Shown here piece after piece: positions 43,842 to 51,645 of a stretch of DNA of 64,000 nt. Positions within the stretch are counted from its first letter, which is position 1. The number at the start of each line of letters is the position of its first letter. This DNA is from an uncultured Aquimarina sp. (GTDB lineage Bacteria > Bacteroidota > Bacteroidia > Flavobacteriales > Flavobacteriaceae), in NCBI GenBank assembly GCA_947503835.1, contig CANNFM010000002.1, positions 186,001 through 250,000 of the forward strand, written 5' to 3'. The notes under the pieces are model-generated. The model was not told where the DNA came from, did no database searches, and saw nothing but the letters and a program-made list of their open reading frames with translations. A program made the translations under genes and the position numbers.

Positions 43842-46256
43842 ATGCAACCTGAAACTGTAACTACATCTAATATTTCCTTCGAAGAATATAGAACTCAAAT
43901 ACTTAAAGATTATAAAATCGCTTTAATAAGTAGAGAATGTAGTTTATTAGGAAGACGTGAAGTACTTACCGGTAAATCGAAATTTGGAATTTTTGGTGGC
44001 GGTAAAGAATTACCACAACTTGCCATGGCAAGAGTTTTTCGTAATGGCGACTTTAGATCAGGGTACTACCGCGATCAAACTTTTATGATGGCGATAGGCC
44101 AATATACGGTAGAACAATTCTTTGCAGGACTGTATGCACATACCGATATCGATAGAGAACCTTTTGCCGCAGGAAGACAAATGGGAGGGCATTTTGCCAC
44201 TCATAGCCTAAATGAAGATGGTAGCTGGAAAAATCTTACACAACAAAAAAATTCGAGCTCAGACATATCCCCTACCGCTGGTCAAATGCCTAGATTACTA
44301 GGACTGGCCCAAGCTTCAAAAGTATATCGTAATGAAAAGAGTTTACCCGAGGATAATAATTTTTCAATTAAAGGAAATGAAGTAGCCTGGGGAACCATAG
44401 GAAACGCAAGTACAAGTGAAGGGTTATTTTGGGAAACCATAAACGCTGGTGGTGTTCTACAAGTACCGATGGTAATTAGTGTTTGGGATGATGAGTACGG
44501 TATTTCTGTACACGCAAAACATCAAACTACCAAAGAAGATATTTCTTTGGTTTTGGAAGGGTTTAGGCGAGATGAAAATCATGAAGGCTATGAAATCCTT
44601 AAAGTCAATGGCTGGGATTACCCTGCTTTAATGGATGCTTACGAAACTGCCGAAGAACTAGCACGAGAAAAACATATCCCAGTTATTATTCATGTAAAAG
44701 AATTGACCCAACCACAAGGGCATTCTACCTCTGGTTCTCATGAACGATATAAAAGTGAAGAACGATTAAATTGGGAACGTGAATTTGATTGTATCAAGAA
44801 ATTCAAAGAATGGATTACTGATCATAATATGGCAACCGCCGAAGAGCTTCTTGATATAGAAAAGACATCAAAAAAAGAGGTTCGAAAAGGAAAAACAGAC
44901 GCCTGGAACGCCTATATATCTGAAATAAAGTCTGAACAAAATGAAGCCCTGGCTTTATTAAGAAATGTTGAAGCCAAAAGCGCTAATAAGAATTTTATTT
45001 CGCCACTTGTTACTGCTCTTGCAAACAAAGAAGAACCCATTCGTAAAGATATTCTTGAATCTACAAGAAAAACATTACGCTACCTTACGAAAGAAAACTT
45101 TGAAGAAAAAACTACTCTTCAAAAATGGATAAATGAATACTTAAATCGTATACAACCTAAATATAGCGCTCATTTATATAGTGAGTTCGATACTAAAGCT
45201 ATAAACATTAAGGAAGTAAAGCCTCGATATGAAGATGATGCAGAATTAGTAGACGGAAGACTTATTATTAGAGATAATTTCGATGAAATATTTAGTAGAA
45301 TTCCTGAAGCTTTAATTTTTGGAGAAGATAGTGGTAAAATAGGAGATGTAAATCAAGGACTTGAGGGACTTCAAGAAAAATTCGGAGAAATAAGAATTTC
45401 TGACACCGGGATCAGAGAAGCAACTATAGTTGGTCAAGGTATTGGCATGGCTATGCGAGGACTACGCCCTATTGCCGAAATCCAGTATTTAGATTATATA
45501 CTATATTGTATTCAAGGTCTAAGTGATGATCTTGCCACATTACGATACAGAACCTTTGCCAAGCAAAAAGCTCCGTTAATTATTAGAACCAGAGGTCATA
45601 GACTCGAAGGTATTTGGCATTCTGGATCGCAAATGGGAGGATTAATTCATTTATTAAGAGGTATACACATTCTTGTGCCCAGAAACATGACCAAAGCAGC
45701 TGGTTTTTACAACACACTATTGGATAGTGATGAGCCCGCTGTGGTTATAGAATGCCTTAATGGGTATCGTTTAAAGGAGCATATGCCTTCTAACCTTTCG
45801 GAAATTAGAACCCCTATCGGAGTTGTAGAAACTGTAAAAGAAGGGACCGATATCACCTTGGTGTCATACGGATCAACTCTAAGACTAGTTGAACAAGCTT
45901 CCAAAGAGTTATTATCTACCGGGATTAATGCAGAAATAATAGATGCCCAATCTTTACTTCCCTTCGACCTAAATCATGACATTGTAAAGAGTGTAGCCAA
46001 AACGAATCGAATATTAATTATCGATGAAGATGTATCTGGTGGTGCTACGGGGTACATACTACAAAAGTTAATAGATGAACAAAATATTTATCAATTTCTA
46101 GATAGCAAACCGCAAACTTTAAGTGCTAAGCCGCACAGACCTGCTTTTGGTACAGATGGAGATTATTTTAGCAAACCATCTGTTGAGGATATTTTTGAAA
46201 AGGTATATGAAATAATGAACGAAGCAAATCCAATGGATTTCCCGAAATTAAGATAA
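43842..46256 (+). CDS. 2-oxoacid dehydrogenase E1, alpha and beta subunits fused
   Basis: The protein has 804 residues. Residues 1 to about 400 are the E1-alpha, TPP-binding part (RQMGGHFATHSL, GNASTSEGLFWETINAGG, KVNGWDYPALMDAYETA); about 450-804 are E1-beta (FGEDSGKIGDVNQGLEGLQEKFG, DTGIREATIVGQGIGMAMRGLRP, LVPRNMTKAAGF, LIIDEDVSGGATGYIL). It decarboxylates branched-chain 2-oxoacids or a related substrate and passes the acyl group to E2. The single-chain form is common in Bacteroidota. No E2 or E3 is nearby, so substrate identity rests on family resemblance. Confidence 0.93.
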   Translation: MQPETVTTSNISFEEYRTQILKDYKIALISRECSLLGRREVLTGKSKFGIFGGGKELPQLAMARVFRNGDFRSGYYRDQTFMMAIGQYTVEQFFAGLYAHTDIDREPFAAGRQMGGHFATHSLNEDGSWKNLTQQKNSSSDISPTAGQMPRLLGLAQASKVYRNEKSLPEDNNFSIKGNEVAWGTIGNASTSEGLFWETINAGGVLQVPMVISVWDDEYGISVHAKHQTTKEDISLVLEGFRRDENHEGYEILKVNGWDYPALMDAYETAEELAREKHIPVIIHVKELTQPQGHSTSGSHERYKSEERLNWEREFDCIKKFKEWITDHNMATAEELLDIEKTSKKEVRKGKTDAWNAYISEIKSEQNEALALLRNVEAKSANKNFISPLVTALANKEEPIRKDILESTRKTLRYLTKENFEEKTTLQKWINEYLNRIQPKYSAHLYSEFDTKAINIKEVKPRYEDDAELVDGRLIIRDNFDEIFSRIPEALIFGEDSGKIGDVNQGLEGLQEKFGEIRISDTGIREATIVGQGIGMAMRGLRPIAEIQYLDYILYCIQGLSDDLATLRYRTFAKQKAPLIIRTRGHRLEGIWHSGSQMGGLIHLLRGIHILVPRNMTKAAGFYNTLLDSDEPAVVIECLNGYRLKEHMPSNLSEIRTPIGVVETVKEGTDITLVSYGSTLRLVEQASKELLSTGINAEIIDAQSLLPFDLNHDIVKSVAKTNRILIIDEDVSGGATGYILQKLIDEQNIYQFLDSKPQTLSAKPHRPAFGTDGDYFSKPSVEDIFEKVYEIMNEANPMDFPKLR

Positions 46257-46261
46257 TTATT

Positions 46262-46867
46262 TTAGTAAAAGTCTTCTATTCGTAAACGCTTTCCTTCTTT
46301 GTAAGATATTACAAAAATCTTTTTATCAAAACCAGATTGCATTAGGATTTTTCGAAACTCTTGTGCTTCGGCTAAAGTTTCAAAAACACCAAGGCTTAAC
46401 TTATAAATAGATTCATTGTTATATACCAATGCATTAGTAAACTTATCAGAAATTGTTGCTATTTTATTATCACTAAATGCTTTTACTTGTACAGAATATA
46501 TGGTGTCTTTATGGATTAAATTTCTATAAAGATACAAACCTTGGATTTCTCTGTAATTAGCATTTTCTTCTTTTAACTTATCCAATTCATCTTTTGCCGA
46601 ATCGAACTCTTCAAGAATTAAAGAAAGCTCTTCACTTTCATAATTTTTTGATGATGTTTTACTAAAATAAAAGGAATTGGTCACAAGAAAAACGGCCAGT
46701 AAAAAAAGAACCAGCGAAAACGAACCAAACAATCTATTGGATTTTTTACTTTTTTTGAGTCTAACTGATTCTATATCCAAAAGATCTTCGAGCTTCTTTT
46801 GTTTTATTTCAGCTTTTTCTATTTGATAATGCAAAGATAAAAGATCTTCATCTTTAATAACTTTCAT
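46262..46867 (-). CDS. Membrane protein with coiled coil and SPOR-like C-terminal domain
   Basis: The protein has 201 residues. A charged N-terminal cytoplasmic segment (LLSLHYQIEKAEIKQKKLEDLL) is followed by one helix at about 47-67, a coiled coil (EELSLILEEFDSAKDELDKLKEE) and a domain of about 75 residues (IYSVQVKAFSDNK, YKLSLGVFETLAEAQEFRKILMQSGF, FVISYKEGKRL) with the SPOR layout, which in other proteins binds denuded septal peptidoglycan. The first 70 residues match those of the gene just upstream (46917-47699), so the two are diverged duplicates. Confidence 0.8.
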   Translation of the reverse strand: MKVIKDEDLLSLHYQIEKAEIKQKKLEDLLDIESVRLKKSKKSNRLFGSFSLVLFLLAVFLVTNSFYFSKTSSKNYESEELSLILEEFDSAKDELDKLKEENANYREIQGLYLYRNLIHKDTIYSVQVKAFSDNKIATISDKFTNALVYNNESIYKLSLGVFETLAEAQEFRKILMQSGFDKKIFVISYKEGKRLRIEDFY

Positions 46868-46916
46868 TTTTGGGGTATTAGGGTTGTTAGTTATTCTAAA
46901 GATATAATCACATGCC

Positions 46917-47699
46917 TCAAGGAAGTTTCTGTTGGGTCACTTTATAAACAACACCATTATTGGTTTCTAAAATTAAAATTGGTTTATCAGTTATAATTTT
47001 TTGAAAAGCCTTTAATGGAAACCCTTTAGAAATTTGATTGATATTATCAATCCTAACTTGTGCTCTATCGTCAACTTCTAAAACCCTAGTACTAGGATTT
47101 TGATTGTTAATATAATAATTTTTATACAGAAAATACAATGTATCACCGTTTTTGTCTATATCATACTCAGCCTCACCGAATTCTTTAGCTTTCATTACGG
47201 CTCTTTTTCCATAGTAGTATTCTATAAAATCCACCTCAACAAAAATCACATCATTACTTTTATAAGCTCTATTTACATAACAATATCGTTTATCAAATTT
47301 TAGTTTAGATTTACCTTGTATTGTGTCTTTGCCAGTTAAACCAATCCCCCCTTCAGTTTTGGTCGAATCTACAATTTCATTGCTATACACATTAGACTTT
47401 AGTTTCATAACCTCTTTTTGCAATGAATCATTAATCAAACGAAGTTGTTCTAATGTGTTTTGTTGATCCGGGTACTCATCAGAGAGGCTATCCACGTTAT
47501 CCTGGGTCCAATAAAAACCGCCAACTGCTATTAATACTATTAAAATAACAATGAAACCAAAATAGAAATTTCTAATATTTTTACTCTTTTTTAAATCTTC
47601 AGAAATAGACACTATACGATCTTCCAGCTTTTGCTGTTTGACATCAGTTTTTTCCATCTGATAGTGCATTGACAATAACTCTTCTTCTTTTTTATCCAT
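46917..47699 (-). CDS. Membrane protein paralogous to its downstream neighbour, unknown C-terminal domain
   Basis: The protein has 260 residues. The N-terminus (EEELLSMHYQMEKTDVKQQKLEDRI) is nearly the same as in the 201-residue neighbour (46262-46867); the membrane helix is at about 45-64, and a short coiled coil (EQLRLINDSLQKEVMKLK) follows. The C-terminal 150 residues (KLKFDKRYCYVNRAYKSNDVIFVEVDFIEYYYGKRA, YYINNQNPSTRVLEVDDRAQVRI) are not SPOR-like and I do not recognise them. It lies just after the menB terminator. Confidence 0.78.
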   Translation of the reverse strand: MDKKEEELLSMHYQMEKTDVKQQKLEDRIVSISEDLKKSKNIRNFYFGFIVILIVLIAVGGFYWTQDNVDSLSDEYPDQQNTLEQLRLINDSLQKEVMKLKSNVYSNEIVDSTKTEGGIGLTGKDTIQGKSKLKFDKRYCYVNRAYKSNDVIFVEVDFIEYYYGKRAVMKAKEFGEAEYDIDKNGDTLYFLYKNYYINNQNPSTRVLEVDDRAQVRIDNINQISKGFPLKAFQKIITDKPILILETNNGVVYKVTQQKLP

Positions 47700-47706
47700 A
47701 GTATAT

Positions 47707-47746
47707 AAAAAACAACCCCCTTCAAATTAATATCTTAAAGGGGGGG
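47707..47746 (-). terminator. Hairpin terminator-like element between menB and the membrane-protein pair
   Basis: On the minus strand a C-rich arm (CCCCCCCTTTAAG) pairs with TTTGAAGGGGG and is followed by TTGTTTTTT. It lies 9 bp downstream of the menB stop and 8 bp before the next gene's ATG, so it should separate the transcripts. Confidence 0.8.
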
Positions 47747-47754
47747 CTATAAAT

Positions 47755-48597
47755 TTACGGAATCCATTTTATATTTTTGAAATCCGGTTTTCGTTTTTCT
47801 AAAAATGCATTTCTTCCTTCTTTTGCTTCTTCTGTCATATATGCCAGTCGCGTTGCTTCACCTGCAAATACTTGTTGCCCTACCATACCATCATCTGTAA
47901 GATTCATAGCAAATTTCAACATTTTGATAGATGTAGGCGATTTGGCAAGTATTTCTTGCGCCCATTCATAAGCGGTATCTTCAAGGTCATCATGAGGAAT
48001 TACAGCATTTACCATCCCCATTTCATACGCTTCTTGAGCAGAGTAATTTCTTCCTAAAAAGAAAATTTCTCTTGCCTTTTTTTGTCCCACCATTTTTGCC
48101 AAATAAGCAGATCCGTACCCTCCATCAAAACTAGTTACATCGGCATCGGTTTGCTTAAAAATCGCATGCTCTTTACTTGCTAGTGTAAGATCACATACTA
48201 CATGCAAACTATGCCCTCCTCCTACTGCCCATCCAGGCACTACAGCGATGACTACTTTTGGCATAAAACGAATAAGGCGTTGAACCTCTAAAATATTTAA
48301 TCGATGCATGCCATCTTGACCAACATACCCTTGGTGTCCTCTTGCTTTTTGATCACCACCACTACAAAAGCTATACACTCCGTCTTTTGTAGACGGGCCT
48401 TCTGCAGAAAGCAAAACAACGCCTATTGAGGTATCCTCTTGCGCATTATAAAAAGCGTCATAGAGTTCGCTTGTTGTTTGCGGTCTAAAAGCATTACGTA
48501 CATTAGGCCTATTAAAGGCTATACGCGCAACTCCTCCTGATTTTTTATAGGTAATATCTTGATATTCTTTTACAGTTTTCCAGTCTATTGAACTCAT
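47755..48597 (-). CDS. menB: 1,4-dihydroxy-2-naphthoyl-CoA synthase
   Basis: The protein has 280 residues from ATG 48597. An in-frame TTG at 48624 lies upstream of the predicted transcript start and is rejected. It is a crotonase-fold enzyme closing the second ring of menaquinone from o-succinylbenzoyl-CoA. Family blocks: YSFCSGGDQKARGHQGYVGQDG, VVPGWAVGGGHSLHVVCDLTLAS, TDADVTSFDGGYGSAYLA, and KPDFKNIKWIP at the end. menD and isochorismate synthase lie 4-6 kb upstream on the same strand. Confidence 0.97.
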   Translation of the reverse strand: MSSIDWKTVKEYQDITYKKSGGVARIAFNRPNVRNAFRPQTTSELYDAFYNAQEDTSIGVVLLSAEGPSTKDGVYSFCSGGDQKARGHQGYVGQDGMHRLNILEVQRLIRFMPKVVIAVVPGWAVGGGHSLHVVCDLTLASKEHAIFKQTDADVTSFDGGYGSAYLAKMVGQKKAREIFFLGRNYSAQEAYEMGMVNAVIPHDDLEDTAYEWAQEILAKSPTSIKMLKFAMNLTDDGMVGQQVFAGEATRLAYMTEEAKEGRNAFLEKRKPDFKNIKWIP

Positions 48598-48621
48598 TGT
48601 ATTATTATTATTTTCTAATAT

Positions 48622-48629
48622 CAAAAATA
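48622..48629 (-). promoter_or_regulatory. menB -7 box
   Basis: Read on the minus strand this is TATTTTTG, an exact TAnnTTTG; the predicted start point (about 48615) is upstream of ATG 48597 but downstream of TTG 48624, deciding the start codon. Confidence 0.5.
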
Positions 48630-48758
48630 CTACAATATACTATATCATGCTATATCATATATAGGGTAAATTGCCATAAATGTTATATGTTAAACATAAA
48701 AAAAAGAATTTAGCATAGTTTTTGATGAATTTAAATCAATTGATAATATATTTACATC

Positions 48759-49181
48759 ATGAAGGTTTTTCTAACAATACTTATCGCAAGCATTAGTTTC
48801 TTATCATATAGCCAAGAAAATGCTATAAAATCTATTGCTATAGAATGGGAACAACTAAGTACTCCTCTATCTTTAGTTAAAGAAGAATCTAAAGCCGTTG
48901 GTAAGTACCAACTTTTAGAAATAGATTTAAGTGTAAATTTACGGGAACAGTATTATATGCGAAAAAATACGGCTCCGATTATGTATTTGCCTGAAAACAA
49001 ATTTGTAAGCACCAGTTATAATGTTGCAATTCCTCAACCAAAAACCAGTAGTATTGGATTCACAATATCGGGAAATGGTTATAACTCAAATAATAACTCT
49101 GGTGGAATAAAAAACACAGCATATAAAGATGCTAGTTTGTATAGCGGTCCCTATTGCCCTATTACCGGGCAGGCTTATTAA
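48759..49181 (+). CDS. Small secreted protein of unknown function
   Basis: The protein has 140 residues. It has a signal peptide at 1-19 (MKVFLTILIASISFLSYSQE), then a soluble chain with no domain I recognise (AIEWEQLSTPLSLVKEESK, LEIDLSVNLREQYYMRKNTAPIMYLPENKF). The C-terminal part is rich in Asn, Ser and Gly, with one Cys near the end (SGPYCPITGQAY). Its last 20 bases overlap the end of the convergent ion-channel gene. Confidence 0.75.
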   Translation: MKVFLTILIASISFLSYSQENAIKSIAIEWEQLSTPLSLVKEESKAVGKYQLLEIDLSVNLREQYYMRKNTAPIMYLPENKFVSTSYNVAIPQPKTSSIGFTISGNGYNSNNNSGGIKNTAYKDASLYSGPYCPITGQAY

Positions 49182-50145
49182 GAATCTCTCTTGATTCTCC
49201 GTTTATCTGTTTATGAACATTTTTGAGAATAGGCTTCCCATTTTTTTCATCATCATAAAGATGTGTAAGTAAGCTTAATTCTTCTTTTAAGGAGTCAACT
49301 TTATCAATTAAGAGATGTATTTCATTTTTTAAATTTGTTCCTTCATCTTTATTTTTTCGTTTTATTTTGGCTTTCATTTCTGTCTCTGCTTTCATTTCAT
49401 CCATCCCGTTCATAATCACACCAATAAATAAATTAAGAACAATCATTGTACCTATCAACACAAAAGAAACAAAGAACATCGATGCCAATATAGGAGAGCC
49501 ATAAGAGTTAGTACATAACGCTTGATTACCGCCGCCATAACCATAGTTTTCACATCCATACATATTTATATACATGATATCGGTCCAATCTTCAAGGGTA
49601 ATTACTCTAAACAGTGATAGTATTCCTCTTTGAAGATTTTCAAAATGAATTGGGTCATTCTCTCCAAACAAAAATACGGCCATTGCTCCATAAATATAAA
49701 ACAACAAGCCTAACAATAAACTAATATATGCCATAGATGGGATGCTTCGTAAAAGTGCTCCAACGATAAGCTGTAACTCGGGAAGTGCGGTTACTAATTT
49801 AAAAACCCTAAGAATACGAATTAATCGTAAAACCGGAAGAAACTCGGCATTATCCCCAAGAAAAGGACCTGCAAAACATGCTGCAACAATAAAGAAATCA
49901 AATAAATTCCAGGTGTCTTTAAAGTAATTTTGCGGTTGGTTTCCTTCTGCGGTAATTTTTATAATAACCTCAATGGTAAAAATGATGAGGATAATCCAAT
50001 CAAGTTTATCGATTACAGGAGCCCAATGAATTACTTTTTCACCATACGTTTGTATCCCTACTAAAACTCCTGCAAGAATAATAACTGCAATGATAAAGTT
50101 CTGAAACCACTTAGATTCTGTAATTTTTTTGCATAGTGTTACCAT
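49162..50145 (-). CDS. Single-domain voltage-gated cation channel (BacNav/CavAb type)
   Basis: The protein has 327 residues, six transmembrane helices. S4 has arginines 107, 110 and 113 and Lys116 (RLIRILRVFK). S5 is about 139-160, the pore helix FENLQRGILSLFRVIT, and the filter is T183-L-E-D-W-T-D189. In BacNav sodium channels the same stretch is TLESWxx; acidic residues at positions 186 and 189 match the changes that make NavAb calcium-selective, so calcium permeation is predicted. S6 is IGTMIVLNLFIGVIM, followed by a long coiled-coil tail (KAETEMKAKIKRKNK... LIDKVDSLKEELSLL), which in homologues holds the tetramer together. An extracellular insertion with Cys198 and Cys211 sits after the filter. 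Confidence 0.94.
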   Translation of the reverse strand: MVTLCKKITESKWFQNFIIAVIILAGVLVGIQTYGEKVIHWAPVIDKLDWIILIIFTIEVIIKITAEGNQPQNYFKDTWNLFDFFIVAACFAGPFLGDNAEFLPVLRLIRILRVFKLVTALPELQLIVGALLRSIPSMAYISLLLGLLFYIYGAMAVFLFGENDPIHFENLQRGILSLFRVITLEDWTDIMYINMYGCENYGYGGGNQALCTNSYGSPILASMFFVSFVLIGTMIVLNLFIGVIMNGMDEMKAETEMKAKIKRKNKDEGTNLKNEIHLLIDKVDSLKEELSLLTHLYDDEKNGKPILKNVHKQINGESREILNKPAR

Positions 50146-50262
50146 TATAGAATGAAAGGTTAAGTTGTTGAAATTATTTAGTTTGAGGCTTAAATTTAAT
50201 AAAATAATTTATTAAGAAATTTTCTCCCTGAGTACTAAACAAATTTCACTTCCATTTATTGC

Positions 50263-51096
50263 CTACTCCACCAGCCTTATTCCATCTTTTTCAATAGTAA
50301 TTTTACGTGCTTTATACAAAGAGCCAATAGCCTTTTTAAAACTTTTTTTACTTAATTGAAAAACGGCTTCAATATCTTTGGGGTCAGATTTATCATTTAG
50401 GTCAACAAAACCTCCACTGGCTTTTAATTCTCTAAGTATCTGTTCTGCATTGGGTTCTATCCCTCTATAACCGTGTTGCTGAAGTGTTAGGTCTATTTTA
50501 CCGTCGGGGCGTACTTTTTTAACATACCCCTTGATCTGATCACCAGGATTAATTTTCTGAAATATTTCATCTGCATATACTAATCCCAGATGCTTCTGAT
50601 TGACAATCACATTCCAACCTTGTGGAGAAGGATGAGAAGCAATAAGATCTACTTCATCATAAGGAGATAATAAAACCAGTGAATTATCTAAAAAAGCATT
50701 GGTTTTACTCGAAGCAACTAATCGATTGGTCTCTTCATCAAGATACACATAAACAAGGTACCAGCTACCTTTTCGCATTTTTGATGCTTGTTCTTTAAAA
50801 GGAACAAAAAGGTCTTTTTCTAAACCCCAATCCAAAAAAGCACCTATTTCTGATACGTTGGTACATTTTAAATATGCAAATGATTTTACAGTTGCGTAAG
50901 GCTCTAAAGTAGTTGCTACAATTCGTTCTGAGCTATCTAAATACACAAATACCTTTAGCATATCTCGTATCATAAATTGCTCTGGAACGTATTTATTAGG
51001 TAATAAAACTTCTTCGCCTTGATCATCACAAAGATAAACTCCCTGATCTCGTTCTCGTACAACTTCTAAGGTATTATATTCCCCAAGCTTAAGCAT
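50263..51096 (-). CDS. S1-domain RNA-binding protein, CvfB family
   Basis: The protein has 277 residues from ATG 51096; a TTG at 51114 lies at the predicted -7 box and is rejected. Three S1-like OB domains (LGEYNTLEVVRERDQGVYLCDDQGEEVLLPN; TNVSEIGAFLDWGLEKDLFVPFKEQ; GDQIKGYVKKVRPDGKIDLTLQ) and a C-terminal winged helix (DIEAVFQLSKKSFKKAIGSLYKARKITIEKDGI) give the CvfB layout. Members bind RNA and affect virulence or translation genes; the role here is unknown. Confidence 0.93.
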   Translation of the reverse strand: MLKLGEYNTLEVVRERDQGVYLCDDQGEEVLLPNKYVPEQFMIRDMLKVFVYLDSSERIVATTLEPYATVKSFAYLKCTNVSEIGAFLDWGLEKDLFVPFKEQASKMRKGSWYLVYVYLDEETNRLVASSKTNAFLDNSLVLLSPYDEVDLIASHPSPQGWNVIVNQKHLGLVYADEIFQKINPGDQIKGYVKKVRPDGKIDLTLQQHGYRGIEPNAEQILRELKASGGFVDLNDKSDPKDIEAVFQLSKKSFKKAIGSLYKARKITIEKDGIRLVE

Positions 51097-51111
51097 GTCT
51101 TCTTTTTTTTG

Positions 51112-51119
51112 CAAAGATA
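51112..51119 (-). promoter_or_regulatory. -7 box of the CvfB-family gene
   Basis: Minus-strand TATCTTTG matches TAnnTTTG exactly and lies about 16 bases before ATG 51096. Confidence 0.5.
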
Positions 51120-51151
51120 CTTTTTTAATCTTCTCTTTAACCGATTAAAAC

Positions 51152-51182
51152 AAAAAAGGCGTTCTTAATGAACGCCTTTTTT
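51152..51182. terminator. Terminator downstream of the DUF2853 gene
   Basis: AAAAAAGGCGTTC and GAACGCCTTTTTT form a 13-bp perfect stem with a five-base loop. It lies about 20 bp past the DUF2853 stop, on the minus strand. Confidence 0.9.
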
Positions 51183-51202
51183 GTTATCTAAAAACTCTTG
51201 TT

Positions 51203-51544
51203 TTATTTATAAACAGATTCTTTTCCGAAATGCTTTGTTAGAAGATAATAAACAACAGCTCTATATTTATTACGGTTTGATTTACCATATTTCTCAACTA
51301 CAGAAGCAATGGCTTCGTCTAATTTTGGTCCATCAGAAAGGCCTAATTTTTTGATTAGAAAGTTTTTCTTAACCGTATCTAGTTCTTTTTGATCACTTCC
51401 AGACACAGTAGCAGCATCAGCATTATAAATTGAAGGTCCACATCCAATAGTAACCTTAGTTAGAAGGTCCATATCCGGTGTCTGACCAATTTTATCTTTA
51501 ATATCAGAAGCATACTTAGTTATTAATTCGTCTCTTTTACTCAT
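51203..51544 (-). CDS. DUF2853-family protein
   Basis: The protein has 113 residues, all helical and charged, without a signal peptide (MSKRDELITKYASDIKDKIG, KYGKSNRNKYRAVVYYLLTKHFGKES). Its length and C-terminal NKYRAVVYYLL block match DUF2853. Function is unknown. A -7 box (51587-51594) and terminator define it as a single-gene unit. Confidence 0.88.
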   Translation of the reverse strand: MSKRDELITKYASDIKDKIGQTPDMDLLTKVTIGCGPSIYNADAATVSGSDQKELDTVKKNFLIKKLGLSDGPKLDEAIASVVEKYGKSNRNKYRAVVYYLLTKHFGKESVYK

Positions 51545-51586
51545 AAGATGATAATGTTTTAGGTTTAGTTAATTTCAATTGTTTCT

Positions 51587-51594
51587 CAAATATA
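51587..51594 (-). promoter_or_regulatory. -7 box of the DUF2853 gene
   Basis: Minus-strand TATATTTG is an exact TAnnTTTG match, about 43 bases before the ATG at 51544. No clear TTTG -33 box. Confidence 0.45.
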
Positions 51595-51645
51595 GAGTAT
51601 TTATAATGGAATTTTAAGTTGAAAAATTGTTTTCTGAGAGCCATT

